Shown one piece after another: positions 61,126-64,000 of a stretch of DNA of 64,000 bases; positions within the stretch are counted from its first letter, which is position 1, and each line of letters opens with the position of its first letter. The stretch lies in assembly GCA_964389025.1 (NCBI GenBank), contig CAYMCQ010000007.1, forward strand, positions 1-64,000, in the 5' to 3' direction. The notes below the pieces were generated by a model, which saw only the letters and a list, made by a program, of their open reading frames with translations, made no database searches and had not been told where the DNA came from. This DNA is from CAYMCQ01 sp964389025 (GTDB taxonomy: Bacteria; Verrucomicrobiota; Verrucomicrobiia; Limisphaerales; CAYMCQ01). Made by a program: the position numbers and the translations under genes.

Positions 61126-62127
61126 TCAAAACCATTTTCGCTTTTTGAAATACCAGTATGTCGCCAAAGTAAAAACGCCGGTGACAATGGCCGCGACCGA
61201 GTAACCGTGTTTCCAACCCAACTCCGGCATGTCGTGGAAATTCATCCCATACCAGGTGCCGACCATTATCAGCGGTGTCGTGATGACGGTGATGAGCGTG
61301 AGCAGCTTGACGACTTCGCCCGTCTGGTTCGAAGACATGTTCAGATAGACCTGCAAAATCCCTGTGAGCGAATCGGTGTAGCTTTGCGCCATTTCGGAAA
61401 TGTGGAAGAGCGAATCGTAAACGTCCCGATAATACGGCACGAGGTGCGCTCGGATGAGCTTGAACTCGCCGTGGGCGAAACGCGCGAGCACTTCGCGTTG
61501 CGGGCCGACAATCTGCCGCAGGTGCAACACCTCCTTTTTGACCTGAAGAATTTTGTTGAGCGTCTCACGTCCGGGATTTTGCAAGGCGAGCTGCTCGACC
61601 TCGGCGATTTCAAGCGACAATTCTTCGAGCGCGGGTTTGTAATTTTCGACGATGGAATCGAGCAGCGTGTGCGCGACGCGGTCGGGCGCGCGCGCGATGT
61701 GCATGGTGCCTTTGGTGGCGCGCTCCTCGGTTTGCGAAACGCTGCGCAGCGGAACGTCGTGGTAGGTGACGAGGAAATTTTTGCCGAGAAAAAAATTGAG
61801 TTCGCTCGTGGCGAATTGGCCGTCCCTACGGCTGTAATCCACCGCGTGAATGACCATGAATAGATACGGTGCGGTGAACTTGTCACCTTCCTTCGGCGAA
61901 TATTCCTCGACCTTTGGCGACGGGCTGATCGTCACGCAGTCCTCGATTGAAAGCGGATGGAAATGAAAAACTTCCTCGAGAACGAACCGCGCTTCCTCAG
62001 GAGTCGGCTTCTCAAGATCAACCCAGAGAAAGAGGTTCGTGTCCGACAACAGTGTCGGCATCAGGAACATTTCGATGTTGCTGCTGTGCAGGCGGCCCTG
62101 TGTCGTGAAAGCCAATGACCGAATCAT
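61126..62127 (-). CDS. corA: CorA magnesium/cobalt transporter
   Basis: A 333-residue pentameric channel for Mg2+ (and Co2+/Ni2+). A cytoplasmic alpha/beta domain and a long stalk (LEELSLEIAEVEQLALQNPGRE) fill the first ~265 residues. Two membrane helices at the C-terminus flank the signature GMN in GTWYGMNFHDMPE. The tail is basic (YFKKRKWF), as in the family. Length and order are normal. It is the first gene of a tightly packed operon with the histidine kinase and regulator, an unusual neighbourhood that hints at a Mg-linked signal but does not prove one. Confidence 0.95.
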   Translation of the reverse strand: MIRSLAFTTQGRLHSSNIEMFLMPTLLSDTNLFLWVDLEKPTPEEARFVLEEVFHFHPLSIEDCVTISPSPKVEEYSPKEGDKFTAPYLFMVIHAVDYSRRDGQFATSELNFFLGKNFLVTYHDVPLRSVSQTEERATKGTMHIARAPDRVAHTLLDSIVENYKPALEELSLEIAEVEQLALQNPGRETLNKILQVKKEVLHLRQIVGPQREVLARFAHGEFKLIRAHLVPYYRDVYDSLFHISEMAQSYTDSLTGILQVYLNMSSNQTGEVVKLLTLITVITTPLIMVGTWYGMNFHDMPELGWKHGYSVAAIVTGVFTLATYWYFKKRKWF

Positions 62128-62331
62128 GTCGGTAAAATGTAAGCTGGGCTTGCTGGTGTCAAGTTGTCCCGAATTGTATTTTCAAAGTCCGTTAAAGCAA
62201 GCTCCAGTTTGTGCCATGATGTCCAATCTTGTTTTGCACAGAAACCTTGACCACGGCGCAAAAAATGAATTCCATCCCCTCCTTAAAAGTCTTTCAGTGC
62301 GAATGAACCGATTTGGCCAACTTTTGTTATT

Positions 62332-63171
62332 ATGAAAAAACTATTGTTTAGATATTTCAGCGGACTCCTCATGGCAGGAATTTTTGTCGGGTGGGTGCTC
62401 AATTCCGGCGCGGCTGAGGAAAGAGGCGGCAAGCGCGTGCTAGTGGTAACGGTGACCAAAGGTTTTCGTCACAGTTCCATTCCCACCGCGGAAAAAGTCA
62501 TCGGCGAACTCGCTGCCAAGAGCCACGCCTTCACGGTTGACTACGTGCGGAACGATCAGGACATGGCCGAGAAAATGACTCCCGCCGCGCTAAAAAATTA
62601 CGATGGTTTCATTTTCGCGAACACCACCGGCATCCTGCCGCTTCCGGACAAGGAGGCTTTTCTTAACGCCATCAAAGGAGGGAAGGGATTCATCGCCATG
62701 CATTCCGGCTGCGACACGTTTCACGGCAAGGACGGAATTGATCCATACATCGAAATGCTCGGCGGCGAGTTCGAGACGCATCATGCGCAAGTCGGTGTGG
62801 AATGTCTGGTGCAAGACCCCAAACATCCGGCAACCCTCCACCTCGGCCAATCATTCAAAGTGAAGCAGGAAGAAATTTACCTGATAAAAAATTACAGCCC
62901 CGCCAAAGTCCACGAACTGCTCGTCCTCGACAAGCATCCGAACAACAAAACTCCCGGTCATTTCCCCGTCGCCTGGTGCAAGAAATACGGCAAGGGCAAA
63001 GTTTTCTATACTTCTCTGGGGCATCGTGAAGATATTTGGGACACCAATCCCGACTTAAAGGGGCGCATCAATCCAGTCGAGGTGAGCGAGGCGTATCAAA
63101 AGCACATCCTCGGCGGAATCGAATGGGCGCTGGGATTGAAGAAGGGCGACGCGAAGCCGCAAGCGAAGTAA
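62332..63171 (+). CDS. Exported ThuA-domain protein
   Basis: A 279-residue protein with a signal peptide (FRYFSGLLMAGIFVGWVLNSGAA). The ThuA (trehalose-utilisation-like, glutamine-amidotransferase-like) fold shows VLVVTVTKGFRHSSIPTAEKV, GFIFANTTGILPLPD, KGFIAMHSGCDTF and the late GKGKVFYTSLGHRED. Function in Verrucomicrobia is probably carbohydrate-related and extracytoplasmic. It precedes a Gfo/Idh/MocA oxidoreductase on the same strand, a recurrent pair in this phylum. A 157-base gap with an inverted repeat lies between them. Confidence 0.88.
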   Translation: MKKLLFRYFSGLLMAGIFVGWVLNSGAAEERGGKRVLVVTVTKGFRHSSIPTAEKVIGELAAKSHAFTVDYVRNDQDMAEKMTPAALKNYDGFIFANTTGILPLPDKEAFLNAIKGGKGFIAMHSGCDTFHGKDGIDPYIEMLGGEFETHHAQVGVECLVQDPKHPATLHLGQSFKVKQEEIYLIKNYSPAKVHELLVLDKHPNNKTPGHFPVAWCKKYGKGKVFYTSLGHREDIWDTNPDLKGRINPVEVSEAYQKHILGGIEWALGLKKGDAKPQAK

Positions 63172-63187
63172 AAGCACCATGCATCAA

Positions 63188-63310
63188 CATCCAGGCGCCA
63201 GAGAAGCTCCAAGCTCCAATGATCGAACCAGGCTTCTGCGCTCCTTTGAAGTTTGATACTTGGATCCTGCCTCGGCGGAACTGGAGCTTGGCGCTTGGAA
63301 TTTGGAGCTA
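63188..63310. repeat. Intergenic inverted repeat of AGCTCCAAGCTCCAA type
   Basis: Left part GAAGCTCCAAGCTCCAA (63202-63218) and right part TTGGCGCTTGGAATTTGGAGC (read in pieces, 63288-63309) are inverted, degenerate copies of CTCCAAGCTCCA with GGCGCC-like ends. It fills the space between the ThuA and oxidoreductase genes. It resembles dispersed non-coding repeats of soil Verrucomicrobia. Confidence 0.6.
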
Positions 63311-63328
63311 AACAATTATTTTCAGCCC

Positions 63329-64000
63329 ATGAACAAAGACGAACAAAACAACCAGACGGGTGAGTTGAACCGCCGCGACTTTCTCCAGCGTGGCTCGCTC
63401 GCGACGCTGATGACGATGGTCGGCGCGGTCGAGCTTGTTGCGGAAAAGCCCGCCGACGATGAGAAGACCGAATATAGCACCGCCGGTGAAAAAGTGAAGT
63501 GCGCCGTCATTGGCCTCGGTTCGCGAGGGCGCGAGATGGTTCAAACGCTGATGCTGTTGAAACAGGCGGATGTGGCCGCGGGTTGCGACACTTATCCGGC
63601 AGCCCTTAAAAGGTTTTCCAATCTCGCGCCGAAGGCGGAACAGTTCGATGACTACAGGAAGGTTCTCGACAACAAGGACATCAAGGCCGTCATCGTCGCC
63701 ACGCCGTCACACATGCATCGCGAAATCGCCATCGCCGCGCTGCAAGCGGGCAAGCACGTCTATTGTGAAGCGCCGCTCGCGACGACTCTTGACGACGCGC
63801 GCGCGATTGCCTTGGAGGCGAAAAATCATCCTGAAGTTGTCTTTCAGTCCGGCCTTCAGCAGCGCTCCGATCCGCAGCGGAAATTTTTGCTGCCATTCAT
63901 CCGCTCCGGCGCCTTGGGGAAAAATGTGATGGCGCGCGCGCAATGGCACAGAAAAACGAGCTGGCGCTCGGCTGCTTCCACTCCGGAACGGGACAAGGAA
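63329..64000 (+). CDS. Gfo/Idh/MocA family oxidoreductase (3' end outside window)
   Basis: The first 224 codons, from ATG 63329. A Tat-type signal (LNRRDFLQRGSLATLMTMVGAVEL) precedes the NAD(P)-binding fold: CAVIGLGSRGREMV, then VDNKD-like KVLDNKDIKAVIVATPSHMHREIAIAALQAGKHVYCEAPLA, where EAP replaces the usual EKP. A Tat signal on this family marks periplasmic sugar-oxidoreductase relatives that are abundant in Verrucomicrobia and Planctomycetes. The Lys of the EKP motif is Ala here, so dehydrogenase chemistry may be altered. The gene runs off the right edge. Confidence 0.88.
   Translation, partial: MNKDEQNNQTGELNRRDFLQRGSLATLMTMVGAVELVAEKPADDEKTEYSTAGEKVKCAVIGLGSRGREMVQTLMLLKQADVAAGCDTYPAALKRFSNLAPKAEQFDDYRKVLDNKDIKAVIVATPSHMHREIAIAALQAGKHVYCEAPLATTLDDARAIALEAKNHPEVVFQSGLQQRSDPQRKFLLPFIRSGALGKNVMARAQWHRKTSWRSAASTPERDKE

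Noticed and set aside
58491..61863. Plus-strand frames of 391 and 673 codons
   Set aside because: They are antisense to the sigma-54 regulator, histidine kinase and corA, all of which have complete motifs.

Overview
The window reads as chromosome of a Verrucomicrobia-type bacterium, probably near Pedosphaera/Limisphaerales. This is an inference from gene style: a pseudopilin with a VAFTLIELLVVIAVIAIL start, a ThuA-domain protein next to a Tat-type Gfo/Idh/MocA oxidoreductase, RHS-like secreted proteins and SD-poor starts. No rRNA, tRNA or CRISPR array was recognised.

The two flanks are GC-rich core chromosome. Left flank (1-6740): 5' part of ftsK, a DUF4258/YgiT toxin-antitoxin-like cassette boxed by a ~115 bp direct repeat, a YihY/BrkB membrane protein, alanine dehydrogenase and an exported esterase, then the last 73 codons of comM (yifB). 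Right flank (57164-64000): the first ~436 codons of the same comM gene, an NtrC-type response regulator with its histidine kinase, corA, a ThuA protein and the start of a Gfo/Idh/MocA oxidoreductase.

Between the two halves of comM lies a ~50.4 kb integrated island (6741-57165). Both junctions can be read to the base. They share an AT dinucleotide, and joining the island ends gives a near-palindromic attP (two 22 bp arms, 18/22 matching). A serine-integrase reading frame runs uninterrupted through that attP, so integration cut the integrase gene too: its body is at the left end and its HTH-like C-terminal extension at the right end. The integrase body has also lost its catalytic domain and is fused to a CHC2 primase zinc finger, so the island looks immobilised unless helped.

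Island layout: 6.7-11.4 kb, mobility remnants (integrase/primase chimera, replication-relaxation protein, TraG/VirD4-like ATPase). 11.4-14.9 kb, astacin protease with Lys/Asp-rich repeats coupled to an MvdC/D-like ATP-grasp ligase and a YbaY protein. 15.3-19.6 kb, a long imperfect palindrome and a five-gene ubiquitin-like conjugation operon (Ubl, E2, JAB-E1, kinase-like protein, DUF6527). 20-22.4 kb, a TauD-type dioxygenase and an adenylyl-cyclase/FCD fusion. 22.6-25 kb, secreted nuclease. 25.6-28.3 kb, membrane proteins with a zinc-ribbon/deoxyribosyltransferase-like protein. 28.9-34.8 kb, an outer-membrane barrel and a metallo-beta-lactamase/membrane/patatin module. 35.1-37.9 kb, gene fragments and an RloC-like anticodon nuclease. 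38-42.5 kb, a second mobility module (intact large serine recombinase, XRE regulators, tiny paralogous proteins, RuvC-like nuclease). 42.7-56.2 kb, envelope and secretion genes. Several cargo blocks look like defence or conflict systems, and a TTGCC-N6-GGCAA palindrome recurs near mobility genes.
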